Below, piece by piece: positions 35,110-45,116 of a stretch of 64,000 nucleotides of DNA. The notes beneath the pieces are model-generated. The model searched no databases, had not been told where the DNA came from, and saw only the letters and a program-made list of their open reading frames with translations. The translations under genes and the position numbers were made by a program. This stretch comes from Brevinema_A sp051649245 (lineage in GTDB: Bacteria; Spirochaetota; Brevinematia; Brevinematales; Brevinemataceae): contig JBOFGS010000018.1 in the NCBI GenBank assembly GCA_051649245.1, positions 62,001-126,000 on the forward strand, given 5' to 3'. How positions within the stretch are numbered: the stretch's first letter is position 1; every line of letters begins with the position of its first letter.

Positions 35110-38100
35110 ATGATGCAATCTTTATCTAAATTTTTTAAAACATTATCTATAAAACAACGATATCTTATACTTTCTTTACTATCTCTTTTATCGACATCTT
35201 TAGCAATCTTCTTTATTTTTGTCTTTATCCCAAAACAAAATGATTTATCTAAAACTTTTGATGAGGCTGTGTTACAGTATTTGCCTAGAGAGATTAGTTT
35301 TTCATTGGATAAAGAATTAATATCTTTTGCTTCTTTTGATGATGCTGTTGATCAATGGCAAGAAAAGTTAGCCATTAGCTTTGATCCACCTTTGCAAGGT
35401 GTGTTTCGTCCTAATGGTCGCCGTGAGATTTCTTTTCTTTTGGATACAGCATTATCTCATGATGTCCAAATTTCATTTAATTCAAATATACTTAATCTTG
35501 CTAAATTATCTATTAATCAACAACAAGTCACTAATACTCCTTTTATTCTCAAATCAAATCCACCCAAAATTACACAAGTATGGCGTACAAATGATTCATT
35601 AAAAACACCTCTTTTTATTTTGTCTGATCAGCCTATTAAGCTTCAAGAATTAAAAAAAGCTATTACTATTACTGAAGGCAAAGAACCCCTTACTTTTAGC
35701 TTACACTATAATGTCTTTACCAATACTTATCAAAACTTATCAGTAGAAACAAATTATACCCAATTTCAACTGTTTTTACCTTCTCTTCAGCCGAATAAAA
35801 CTTATCATGTGACTATTGATCAAACTCTTTTTTCTAATCAAGGAAATTTTGACTATTCTTTTACGACCTATGATATTCCAAAATGGCAGGAATTATCTAC
35901 AAAACCTTATCCTAACGATGATCCTCTTGAGGAGTTTACTGTAGCAAAGCCTCTTTGGGTTCTTCACAATAACATGATTGATACAAAAAAGGGATCTGTT
36001 AAGATTACTGTTACTCCTGAGGTGTCTAATATCCAACATAAAATTAATCCCACAGGAATTTGTATTACTGCTGATTTTTATCCTGATGTTGAATATAAGA
36101 TAGATATTGATCCAAAAGGTATGAAAGATATTTTTGGTCAGAAAATCAATCAATCATTTTCAAAAAAGATTCTTTTTAAGAACGAAAAACCCAACATGAC
36201 ATATGCTAAAGATATTATGATTATCGATAAACGTAATCCTTTGATTCCTATCCAAAGTATTAATATGACAAATATTCGTGTGACATATCAATTAATTAAA
36301 TCTGATTATTATACAGCGTTAGCTTTATTAGGCAAAGATATTCCTGTTGTAACCTATCATACTAATATTACCCTTTCTAATGTTGAGCCAAACAAATATC
36401 AATGGCATTATTTTGATGCGTCTGCCATTACTACCAATCAAAGTGCTTTATTAAATATTAAATTCTATGATCCAAAAGAATCACAACCAAAAGAATTTAT
36501 CAAAACATTTTTTACTGAACATGTGTTATCTGCGCATATTTCAGAAAATGCACTGTTATTTTACACACATCATATCAACACACAAAAACCTATTGAGGAC
36601 ATGAATATTTTAGTTTGGGATCGTGTTAGAGGTTCTTTTCAAGATCTTGGTCAAACAACAGCGGATGGAACATTATATGTTCCCAATCCTAAATTGCCTG
36701 ATGTTGTTCTTCAGCAACCTATTTTTATAGGAATTGTAGACTCTGATGAAGGTGATCTTTCTTATGCCGGAATAGGGAACACAATTTTTAATACCTTAGA
36801 TCGTAAATCATTTTTTAGTTCAGCACAACTTCTTTACGGTAATATTTATCATAGCAGCAAGCCTAAAAGTGTTTTATTTACTGATAGGGAATTGTATCTC
36901 CCCGGTGAAACTGTATACTTTCAAATCATTGCACGGGTAAGAGAAAACAATAAATTGACATCCATTAATCCTTTATTGGCACAACCTGTGACAATCAAAA
37001 TTTCTGGACCAAATAACAAAATTCTTACAAATTTTACTCAATCATGGAATAAATTTGGATCCATTAGTGCTTCTTTCGTATTGCCTAATAATGCAGAATC
37101 AGGATATTATTCTATTCATATTAATAATCAATTATTAAAATTTTCTGAATATAAGGGATTTGAAGTACGACCTTTTGAGCCTCAAAAATCAGAATTGCTC
37201 ATGATTCAACAAACAAATCAATATCTTTATCATGAGACCTTTTCTGCACAAATTCGCCCTCAGTTTTTATTCAAGCAAGCTATTCATGCTCCTATCTCGT
37301 ATCAATTGAGTGCTACCCCTACAACATACCATAGCAAGCTGTTCCCAAATCATACGTTTAACAATATTACTGATATTTCAAGAACATTTGCATCAAAAAA
37401 AATCAATAATAATATTTTATTGCGTAACAAGAAATTACCTAGTCTCAAAACAGGTACAGTCTCTATCAATCATAAATTAATACCAAAATTTGCTTATAAT
37501 GCTCGATTATCGTTGAATACTTCTATGATTTTAGACCATTTTCTTCCTATTACTAATGCTCAACATGATCTTTTTGTTTATTTTCCTATTCAGTTGGGTA
37601 TTAAAATGGATCAAACAAATCTTAATAATCTTGACGAAGTAACTTTTGATTTTGTTGCTATTTCTTCCTTAAAAGAAGTTGTACAAAGCAATATTCCTGT
37701 TAAGCTAAATATTTTTAAAAATCAAAAAACCTCCTTAGGTATTTTTTCTTTTCTGACTAATTATATACCTGAACTTGCTTCATTTAAAAAACGTGTGTTT
37801 CATGATGAGCTTGAGTTGGGTCATACAAAATATACGTTTACACCTTCAGAAGAAGGAGAATATACTGTTCAATTATCTTTAAAGCAATTTGGCTTTTGGA
37901 CATCCAGCTCTTTGGCTTTTACCATAAACAAAAATATCAATACTTCTAATTTATTATATATGACAGCAAATAAAACAGCATTTGTAGCTGGAGACCGTGC
38001 ATGCATTGAAATTAAAAATCCATTTCCTAAGGGACGATTAGTATTAACTGTTGAACAAGATTCATTACGTGAATTTTATATTTTTGAAACAACAAACAAA

Positions 38101-40509
38101 ACAATCAAACATTTTATTCCAATCACCTCTGAAGATGAGCCAGGAGTCAATATTTCTGCTGTCTTGATTTCATTACCATTGTATTATCAAATGTCTGAAG
38201 AAAATGATTTTGGGGATATGGCTGTTGGTCAATTATCATTGCCCATTGAACCTATAAACAAAAAATTGACTGTCCAAATTGATAACCTAAAAGAACATTA
38301 CTTACCTGGGGAAAAGGTATCTTTTGATATCAGTGCATACTCAAAATCATTGCAAATTGACGGACAAGCTACAGTGATTATTAGAGATAAAGCTGTCCTT
38401 TTTGGTGCACCACTACCAAATTTGTTAGACTATTTCTATCAACCGTCTCCATTTGGATTTAGTGCTTGGAGCTCTGGTCGTATGATTTATGATCTCAATC
38501 ATTTAACAAATAAAATACAAGAACACCAAGCTGTTCCTTTGTTTCGTCAAGCATCCTCATTAGCAAACAGTGCCTCACCTGCTGTCTTCCAAGAACAAAT
38601 GAAAATATCATTACGTTCTAATATTGTCTACACACCGTACTATCAGTCTGAGATTCCATTATATCGTAATAAAAAATCACAAATCTCTTTTACTTTACCT
38701 GATAATATTTCAGGATTTGATGTTACAGTAATTGTTTATAACAAGGATCAATTATTTGGTCAAACAAATACAAATTTTTCAACTTCTAAACCATTTATTA
38801 CAGAACCTATTATTCCAAATTTTGTACGTTCTGATGATATTGTTAATTGGGGAGTCTATGCTCACAATCTCACTTCAATGTCTTTGAATGCGACTTTGCT
38901 TATGAGTAATAATTATTCGAAAATATCTACAAATATCAATTTAACACAGCATTCTTCCATGCCGGTATTAATTCAAAGCAAAATCCTAGATGATACTAAT
39001 AGTATATGGCATATTCAGGGTATAGCTAATGAATATGAAGATGGTTTTGTCAAAAAAGTTCCTGTTGTTCCTTTTTATCCTTCTAAAATAAATAGTTACG
39101 TAGGTCTTCTGGAAGCAAACCAAACAAATTTATCTATCCCTATTAATCAACAAAATAATATGATAGAACAGCATTTGATGATCCAAATGTCATCATCTCC
39201 TTTACTGGCTGTTTCTGATTTGTTATATCAAACAATAACAAATAAAAGTATGTATCTAGAACATATTCTTGATAAAATTTTAGTTATTACAGGGAATGAA
39301 GATATATTGGATATCTATACGAGCTTTGATAAACTTGAACTGCAAAATATCGTACAATCATCTTTAGACCAAATCATTTTGTACAGTTCTGACACATTAC
39401 TGCATCCATATCCTATTGATGCGAAAATACCTTATGTGGAAGATCCTGCATTAATTTTAAAAGCATACGAAGCATTATTAAATGCTCAAGATCATACCTA
39501 TAAAATCAATCCAAATCTTTATACTCAATTGACCAAAAAAATTCAAGCATATGCTCAAAATAAATTTTTAGGCAATAGTAACAAAAATAATTTTTACCGT
39601 ATTTTTGCGATGAAGTTGCTGGCCTCTCAAAATTTACTTGACCAAATAATGTTTGAGAGTTCTTATGAGAGTTTCGATAAGACTTTGGATACACAAATCC
39701 TTGTGTTGGAAACAATGAAGTTGCTTGGCATGTCCACAAGAACGATTGCCTTACAAATATCAAAAGTCATGCAAGAAATAACCTCAAAAGCATTAGTGTT
39801 AAATATTGATTCTGTTTCACCTATTGCTGTACAGGGTTTGTTGAGGTTTTTTAGTAAAGAAATTGATATGATGAAAACGTTAGAATCTATCGTAACCCAT
39901 ACCACAGATAATCTTAGAAACTATCTATTTTTTGAAAAAAACTATCCTCAAGATCCTAATAGCACCCTAAAAGTTCAAATTGATCAACAACAAACTATTT
40001 TAAACAAAGATAAAAATGATATTACCTATGATATTTCAACAAATCAACAGACAGTTAATTTACAACTGAGTACAACTAATGATTCATTATATTATCTTGT
40101 TCGATATGAGCAATTATTTGACACACCTTTTGATGTTGGCAATGCATATACAGTTACAAAGACGATCACTGATTCAAATAATAATATAATATTAAATCAA
40201 GATCTTCTGACTGGGCAGACATACACGGTAACCTTAAAAATTCAAGCAAATAACATATCTCAGTCGTGGGTTGAAATCATTGATCCTGTATATGCTGGAA
40301 TAGTTATTGAGCCTAGAAATAATATGATGTTGTCTCCTCAAGGTGATAACTTGCATCTATTCACAAAGCTTAATAAAGAAACAATAATTCGCTATCGTTT
40401 TCAAGCAAAATTTACTGGAACATGGACAGCTCCACCACTTCTTATTCAAAATGTACAAAACCCAATGATAAATGCTCTTATTTCTCAACCTTCAATATCA
40501 ATCAAATAA
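35110..40509 (+). CDS. Alpha-2-macroglobulin family protein lacking the thioester motif
   Basis: A giant protein of about 1,799 residues, comparable with bacterial macroglobulins such as YfhM. I start at the ATG at 35110 with GAGG six bases before it. Residues 15-40 form a signal anchor without a lipobox. MG-like domains appear later, with LYLPGETVYFQIIAR (about 595-610) and a second PGEKVSFDIS near 1065. The A2M region runs SFTLPDNISGFDVTVIVYNK and FVRSDDIVNWGVYAHNL. Where thioester family members have GCLEQ, this protein reads MYLEH (about residues 1381-1385), so no thioester can form. A role as a periplasmic protease trap is inference. Confidence 0.85.
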   Translation: MMQSLSKFFKTLSIKQRYLILSLLSLLSTSLAIFFIFVFIPKQNDLSKTFDEAVLQYLPREISFSLDKELISFASFDDAVDQWQEKLAISFDPPLQGVFRPNGRREISFLLDTALSHDVQISFNSNILNLAKLSINQQQVTNTPFILKSNPPKITQVWRTNDSLKTPLFILSDQPIKLQELKKAITITEGKEPLTFSLHYNVFTNTYQNLSVETNYTQFQLFLPSLQPNKTYHVTIDQTLFSNQGNFDYSFTTYDIPKWQELSTKPYPNDDPLEEFTVAKPLWVLHNNMIDTKKGSVKITVTPEVSNIQHKINPTGICITADFYPDVEYKIDIDPKGMKDIFGQKINQSFSKKILFKNEKPNMTYAKDIMIIDKRNPLIPIQSINMTNIRVTYQLIKSDYYTALALLGKDIPVVTYHTNITLSNVEPNKYQWHYFDASAITTNQSALLNIKFYDPKESQPKEFIKTFFTEHVLSAHISENALLFYTHHINTQKPIEDMNILVWDRVRGSFQDLGQTTADGTLYVPNPKLPDVVLQQPIFIGIVDSDEGDLSYAGIGNTIFNTLDRKSFFSSAQLLYGNIYHSSKPKSVLFTDRELYLPGETVYFQIIARVRENNKLTSINPLLAQPVTIKISGPNNKILTNFTQSWNKFGSISASFVLPNNAESGYYSIHINNQLLKFSEYKGFEVRPFEPQKSELLMIQQTNQYLYHETFSAQIRPQFLFKQAIHAPISYQLSATPTTYHSKLFPNHTFNNITDISRTFASKKINNNILLRNKKLPSLKTGTVSINHKLIPKFAYNARLSLNTSMILDHFLPITNAQHDLFVYFPIQLGIKMDQTNLNNLDEVTFDFVAISSLKEVVQSNIPVKLNIFKNQKTSLGIFSFLTNYIPELASFKKRVFHDELELGHTKYTFTPSEEGEYTVQLSLKQFGFWTSSSLAFTINKNINTSNLLYMTANKTAFVAGDRACIEIKNPFPKGRLVLTVEQDSLREFYIFETTNKTIKHFIPITSEDEPGVNISAVLISLPLYYQMSEENDFGDMAVGQLSLPIEPINKKLTVQIDNLKEHYLPGEKVSFDISAYSKSLQIDGQATVIIRDKAVLFGAPLPNLLDYFYQPSPFGFSAWSSGRMIYDLNHLTNKIQEHQAVPLFRQASSLANSASPAVFQEQMKISLRSNIVYTPYYQSEIPLYRNKKSQISFTLPDNISGFDVTVIVYNKDQLFGQTNTNFSTSKPFITEPIIPNFVRSDDIVNWGVYAHNLTSMSLNATLLMSNNYSKISTNINLTQHSSMPVLIQSKILDDTNSIWHIQGIANEYEDGFVKKVPVVPFYPSKINSYVGLLEANQTNLSIPINQQNNMIEQHLMIQMSSSPLLAVSDLLYQTITNKSMYLEHILDKILVITGNEDILDIYTSFDKLELQNIVQSSLDQIILYSSDTLLHPYPIDAKIPYVEDPALILKAYEALLNAQDHTYKINPNLYTQLTKKIQAYAQNKFLGNSNKNNFYRIFAMKLLASQNLLDQIMFESSYESFDKTLDTQILVLETMKLLGMSTRTIALQISKVMQEITSKALVLNIDSVSPIAVQGLLRFFSKEIDMMKTLESIVTHTTDNLRNYLFFEKNYPQDPNSTLKVQIDQQQTILNKDKNDITYDISTNQQTVNLQLSTTNDSLYYLVRYEQLFDTPFDVGNAYTVTKTITDSNNNIILNQDLLTGQTYTVTLKIQANNISQSWVEIIDPVYAGIVIEPRNNMMLSPQGDNLHLFTKLNKETIIRYRFQAKFTGTWTAPPLLIQNVQNPMINALISQPSISIK

Positions 40510-40527
40510 ATTCAAACAGTTAAAAGA

Positions 40528-40562
40528 AAAATTCCATATAGAAGTATTCTATATGGAATTTC
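40528..40562. terminator. Bidirectional terminator between the macroglobulin and chemoreceptor genes
   Basis: AAATTCCATATAG pairs with CTATATGGAATTT around a seven-base loop. The T-rich tail is better on the minus strand, for the chemoreceptor. Confidence 0.8.
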
Positions 40563-40593
40563 AATTGTTGATGATTGATCATAATAAAAATAA

Positions 40594-42399
40594 TTATTCT
40601 TCTTCTCGCTTTTTTAAGAACAATGCTTCTTGATCTTTGGCAATTTGTTCCATATCTATTTGTAAGACGTTTTCTGAATTAAAGCTATCTAAAAAGATAA
40701 CAATATCTTTCATACTTTCTTTTTTGATACGGATTCTAGTGCCGGCATCACGAAGGATTTGTAATAATTTTTGAACACTCATCATATGGTTGTCTAAGGT
40801 GTTTTTTGTTTCATTAAAATTTTCTTTGAGTTTAACCATGGTATTACTATACTCTTTGAGACCAAGTTGTTGTTCTTCCATAGAGAATTTAATTTCTTGA
40901 GCTAAGTTTACTAGTCCTTCAATGGTTGCTAACATTTCATGAGTGGCTGTATTTTGTTCCTGCATCATATTATTGAGCTGTGTGGTGCGATCAGCGACAT
41001 TTTCTGAGTAGATATTAACTTGATGAAGTTCTTCTCCCGCAAGTTGAGCTTGAGCTACTGAATTTTCAATTTTATCTACCATGGTATCGACAACCGTACC
41101 AATTTCTTTGGCATTTTTGTTAGTGGTTTCAGATAGACGTCGTATTTCTTCAGCAACAATTGCAAATCCTCGTCCTGATTCTCCTGCATGAGCAGCTTCA
41201 ATGGAGGCATTCATGGCAAGAAGATTGGTTTGTTTTGCGATACCTGTAATGAGTTTGAGTAATTTAATAATCTGAGATGAATATTCAGCAACATCTCTAA
41301 TAGAAACAACAGATGCTTCGACAGCTTGTGTTCCTTTATTCGCAATCTCTGTTAATTTAGTAGCAAACATAGCTGTATCATCAGAAATTTTTGCAACACT
41401 TTCTACTTGTCGGCTCATTTCTTCAAGCGTCGCAGCAGATTCTGTCATGGCTGCAGATTGACGAGAGATATTTGAGAAAATAATATCTAAGGTTCGCTCC
41501 ATTTCTTCTAATGCAGATGCAGCTTGATTTACACTTGTTATTTGATGGTTCATTTGACCGGATATTGTATCAATCGAATAGCCCATTTCTTCTGTTTCTT
41601 GTAGCCATCCTTGTGATGAACGGAATAATTGTGTTGATTGATAGAGAGCTTTGCGAGTTGCCACATTGACATCACTTACAGATGTCTCTAACTTTTCAAA
41701 AAATCTATTAAAACTATTTGCTATATGCCCCATTTCATCAAAAGCTTTAAAACGAATACGTTGTGAAATATCCAACATACTTTCATCAGTGAGAAGATTA
41801 TTTGCGACTTTTCCAATATGCGTGATACGTATTGCAGTGACTTGTAATATAATAAATGCAATAAGCATCGAAATAATTAATGTTAAAATCATTATTTGAT
41901 GGGATACAATTGATTTTGTAATTTCTTTTGAAATAGATTCAAGAGTGTCATTGTATACATCCCATGATGGATATTTGGTAGAGCTGATATAAATTTTACG
42001 TAATTCTTCCGGATTTTTTGTTTGAGATGCTTTGATTGCCAAATGATAGAGTAGATTAAATTGTTTTAATATCTCTAATGGAAATAGTTTTTCTTGATCA
42101 GCCATGATAAAATAATAGATTGTTCCCTGATCTAGCATCAGTTCAAAACGTTCTTCCATATGATCAATTGCTTCTTTTGTTTGTAATTCAGGATTGTTCC
42201 ATAAGAAAAATTTATCAGCAATAAGAATTTTTAATTCTGTAGTGTATAATTGTCGAGCAGTAAGTTTGCTTGTGTAGGTGTTTTGTGATGATAAAATAGA
42301 GTAAACAATATATAAAATTATTCCTGTCACTCCCATAATAGAAATCACTTTAAATTGTACACTACTAATCATATTAATAAATTTTTCTTTAGTAGACAT
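40594..42399 (-). CDS. Methyl-accepting chemotaxis protein with HAMP domain
   Basis: A 601-residue receptor. TM1 (about residues 15-35) and TM2 (about 175-195) flank a periplasmic region of some 140 residues without a named sensor fold. A HAMP domain follows (about 196-250, with RITHIGKVANNLL and FDEMGHIANSFNRFF), then the signalling domain. Its tip is AKQTNLLAMNASIEAAHAGESGRGFAIVAEEIRRLS. The C-terminus ends QEALFLKKREEE and has no CheR pentapeptide. RBS AGGAGT precedes the start. No good sigma-28 promoter is seen upstream. Confidence 0.93.
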   Translation of the reverse strand: MSTKEKFINMISSVQFKVISIMGVTGIILYIVYSILSSQNTYTSKLTARQLYTTELKILIADKFFLWNNPELQTKEAIDHMEERFELMLDQGTIYYFIMADQEKLFPLEILKQFNLLYHLAIKASQTKNPEELRKIYISSTKYPSWDVYNDTLESISKEITKSIVSHQIMILTLIISMLIAFIILQVTAIRITHIGKVANNLLTDESMLDISQRIRFKAFDEMGHIANSFNRFFEKLETSVSDVNVATRKALYQSTQLFRSSQGWLQETEEMGYSIDTISGQMNHQITSVNQAASALEEMERTLDIIFSNISRQSAAMTESAATLEEMSRQVESVAKISDDTAMFATKLTEIANKGTQAVEASVVSIRDVAEYSSQIIKLLKLITGIAKQTNLLAMNASIEAAHAGESGRGFAIVAEEIRRLSETTNKNAKEIGTVVDTMVDKIENSVAQAQLAGEELHQVNIYSENVADRTTQLNNMMQEQNTATHEMLATIEGLVNLAQEIKFSMEEQQLGLKEYSNTMVKLKENFNETKNTLDNHMMSVQKLLQILRDAGTRIRIKKESMKDIVIFLDSFNSENVLQIDMEQIAKDQEALFLKKREEE

Positions 42400-42616
42400 T
42401 ATTCTATAACTCCTGATCTAATTTGTCGTATTGTATATTACAATTAATATAAAAAATCAAATCATCTCATATTAATTAACTTATATAAAATTACCATAAT
42501 CTTTATCGATTATCAATACTCAGATTGTTTTAAGATTACTTTATTTTACATTGAAGTTTAAAAATAATCAATGCTAATACAAGAAGAAAAAAAATATTTA
42601 TTAGGATTTATTTTAT

Positions 42617-44611
42617 ATGTATATACCAAAAAATTTTTGTCTATATTCAAAATTTGATCCATCCGGTGATCAGCCTAAAGCAATCCATGATTTATCACAA
42701 AATTATTTAATCGGTATGAAAGAACAAACATTACTTGGCGTGACAGGTAGTGGAAAAACATTTACCATGGCTGGTGTTATCCAAACACTTCAAGTACCGA
42801 CATTGATTTTATCTCCCAATAAAACTCTTGCCGCTCAATTATTTCGAGAATTTAAAGAATTTTTTCCTGATAATGCTGTTGAATACTTTGTTTCAAACTT
42901 TAATTACTACCAACCTGAAGCTTTTCTCCCATCAAAAAATCTCTATATAGAAAAAGAATCTCGTATCAATGATGAGCTTGATCGGATGAGAATTTCCACA
43001 GTAGCGTCATTACTTGAGCGAAAAGACACGATCGTTATTGCGTCTGTTTCTTGTATTTATGGTATGGGAGCTCCAACAGATTATAAAGAATTATTACTCT
43101 TATTAACTATCGACATGTTTATTGATATTCCTAAAGTAATTCAGCATCTTAATCGTATTTTATATGAAGAAAGAGATTTTACCCTTGAGAGATCTTGCTT
43201 TAGATATTATGATAACACGTTAGATATTCATGCTTCCTACTCCAAAGATTTGTTGCGTATAAAATTAACAAAAGAATCACAAATTATTTCTATTACTCAA
43301 TTACAGTACACTACAGGAAATATTGTAGCTACATTAGATAGAACCGTTATTTATCCTGCAGGATTATTTTTAACGACAGACAATAAAATTGGGCAATCAA
43401 TTGAAAATATTGAGATTGAACTTCAAGATCGTCTCTTGGAACTTCGTGCCGAAGGAAAAGAAGAAGAAGCATCTCGTCTTGAAGCACGTGTCAAATATGA
43501 TATTGATATGATGATTTCGATGGGCTATTGCAATGGAATGGAGAATTACTCCAGGCATTTAAATTTTAGAAAACCAGGTGAAAGACCTTTTACCTTGCTT
43601 GATTACTTTCCCAAAGGAGATTTTTTAACTATTATTGATGAATCCCATATTGCTGTCCCTCAAATTGGAAGTATGTTTAATGGAAATCTGAGTCGACGAA
43701 AAACATTGGTAGAACATGGATTTAGACTTCCTTCTGCAATTGACCATCGACCCTTGAGGACTGAAGAATTTTTTCAAATTTCCGATAAAGTACTGTATGT
43801 TTCGGCGACACCATCTGATTTTGAATTGCAACGATCAGAAGCTGTGATTGAGCAAATTATCAGACCTACAGGTTTGTTAGATCCACTTATTGAGATCAGA
43901 CCTTCTGAAGGACAAATTCCTGATATTATTAAAGAAGCTAAAAAAAGAAAAGCAAATGATGAACGAACTCTTGTGACAACATTAACTAAAAGAACTGCGG
44001 AAAATTTAACGGAACATTTAATCGAAGCAGGATTGCTAGTGGCCTATATCCACAGCGATGTAGATACCATCAAACGAACAGAAATCCTTCGTGATCTTCG
44101 TTTAGGTACTTATGATGTACTTGTTGGGATTAATTTATTAAGAGAAGGTATTGACTTACCTGAGGTGTCTTTAGTATGTATCTTGGATGCAGATAAAGTA
44201 GGATTTTTACGTTCCTCAAAATCTTTGATCCAAATTATAGGTCGAAGTGCTCGTAATAGTAATGGTATCGTGCTCATGTATGCAGATAAGGAAACTATTG
44301 CTATGAAAGAAGCAATTCGAGAAACAAAACGTCGTCGTAAGATTCAAAACGCACATAATAAAAAACACAAGATTATTCCTAAAACAATCAGAAAAGATAT
44401 CAAAGAAATCCTAGAACGAGAATATAACGCTGTAGAATCGAAAAAACATATTCGATCTGAAATAAAATATATTGTAAAACATGAAGAAACAACCGAAGAT
44501 AAAATTAAAAAATTAACGGATTTGATGACTTTTTATGCAGACAAACTCTTGTTTGCAGAAGCGGCATTGTGTCGCGATGAAATACTCAAATGGCAAAAAA
44601 AGGATGCTTAG
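42617..44611 (+). CDS. uvrB: Excinuclease ABC subunit B
   Basis: Damage-verification helicase-like subunit of nucleotide excision repair, loaded by UvrA and used by UvrC. It has 664 residues. Walker A is GVTGSGKTFTMA, motif II is DESH (TIIDESHIAVPQ), and motifs V and VI are VGINLLREGIDLPE and QIIGRSARNSNG. A C-terminal UVR motif is present (KIKKLTDLMTFYADKLLFAEAALCRDEI). In the beta-hairpin region it reads YFVSNFNYYQPEAFLPS where the common form is FVSYYDYYQPEAYVP, so two usual tyrosines are Asn and Phe. The YhcH-like gene follows six bases downstream. Confidence 0.95.
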   Translation: MYIPKNFCLYSKFDPSGDQPKAIHDLSQNYLIGMKEQTLLGVTGSGKTFTMAGVIQTLQVPTLILSPNKTLAAQLFREFKEFFPDNAVEYFVSNFNYYQPEAFLPSKNLYIEKESRINDELDRMRISTVASLLERKDTIVIASVSCIYGMGAPTDYKELLLLLTIDMFIDIPKVIQHLNRILYEERDFTLERSCFRYYDNTLDIHASYSKDLLRIKLTKESQIISITQLQYTTGNIVATLDRTVIYPAGLFLTTDNKIGQSIENIEIELQDRLLELRAEGKEEEASRLEARVKYDIDMMISMGYCNGMENYSRHLNFRKPGERPFTLLDYFPKGDFLTIIDESHIAVPQIGSMFNGNLSRRKTLVEHGFRLPSAIDHRPLRTEEFFQISDKVLYVSATPSDFELQRSEAVIEQIIRPTGLLDPLIEIRPSEGQIPDIIKEAKKRKANDERTLVTTLTKRTAENLTEHLIEAGLLVAYIHSDVDTIKRTEILRDLRLGTYDVLVGINLLREGIDLPEVSLVCILDADKVGFLRSSKSLIQIIGRSARNSNGIVLMYADKETIAMKEAIRETKRRRKIQNAHNKKHKIIPKTIRKDIKEILEREYNAVESKKHIRSEIKYIVKHEETTEDKIKKLTDLMTFYADKLLFAEAALCRDEILKWQKKDA

Positions 44612-44617
44612 ACTATT

Positions 44618-45058
44618 ATGATTATTACAAAATTAGAACGACTCATTGTTGATGATTATCCTCGTCATATTGAAGAAGCATTAATATTTTTTTGTGGTAA
44701 TAAAACAAAAATCACTCAGAATTCGAAATCTTTTTATCAAGATGAGCAAGGAATTGATTATCTGATTTTTAATCATATTCCTGACAAAAAATATCTGTGG
44801 CATTCTTATAAAAACCTCATCCAAATCTATATTATCATATCCGGTGAATTATTTCTTGAATTTGCTGATTTGGATACGATGATTCCAGATAAACAAGAGA
44901 ATTCGATTATTTTTTATCAAGGAATTAAAGAAGGTAGAATAAAATTATCTACAAATTCCATAGCTATTTTATTTCCTGAAGAAGTACATCGTTTGCTTCC
45001 TACTTTTCATAGGAATGCTCTTCAAATAGTTCAAATTTCTACCCATATCGGATCTTAA
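44618..45058 (+). CDS. Divergent YhcH/YjgK/YiaL (DUF386)-like protein
   Basis: A 146-residue cupin-like protein. The stretch WHSYKNLIQIYIIISGELFLEF matches the H-x-x-x-I-D-I-x-Y-x-I-x-G-E core of the family, and AILFPEEVHRLLP matches FFPxExHxP. Some of the usual metal-binding positions are altered (for example Asn-Leu-Ile-Gln where I-D-I is normal). Family members such as NanQ open or epimerise sialic acid and related sugars, so a link to amino-sugar use is possible. It is probably co-transcribed with uvrB, an unusual partner. The assignment is moderate. Confidence 0.55.
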   Translation: MIITKLERLIVDDYPRHIEEALIFFCGNKTKITQNSKSFYQDEQGIDYLIFNHIPDKKYLWHSYKNLIQIYIIISGELFLEFADLDTMIPDKQENSIIFYQGIKEGRIKLSTNSIAILFPEEVHRLLPTFHRNALQIVQISTHIGS

Positions 45059-45083
45059 AAATACTCCTAACAGGAGTATTTTT
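45057..45083 (+). terminator. Intrinsic terminator after the uvrB operon
   Basis: AAAATACTCCT pairs with AGGAGTATTTT around a three-base loop, followed by a T run. Confidence 0.88.
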
Positions 45084-45116
45084 TATTGCTGTTTTTTATG
45101 ATCCCAATAAGAGTAT

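Noticed and set aside
42480..42600. Possible sigma-28 promoter for the HAMP chemoreceptor (TTATCGAT on the plus strand)
   Set aside because: The partner TTTA is at the wrong distance and the -10 matches only six of eight positions.
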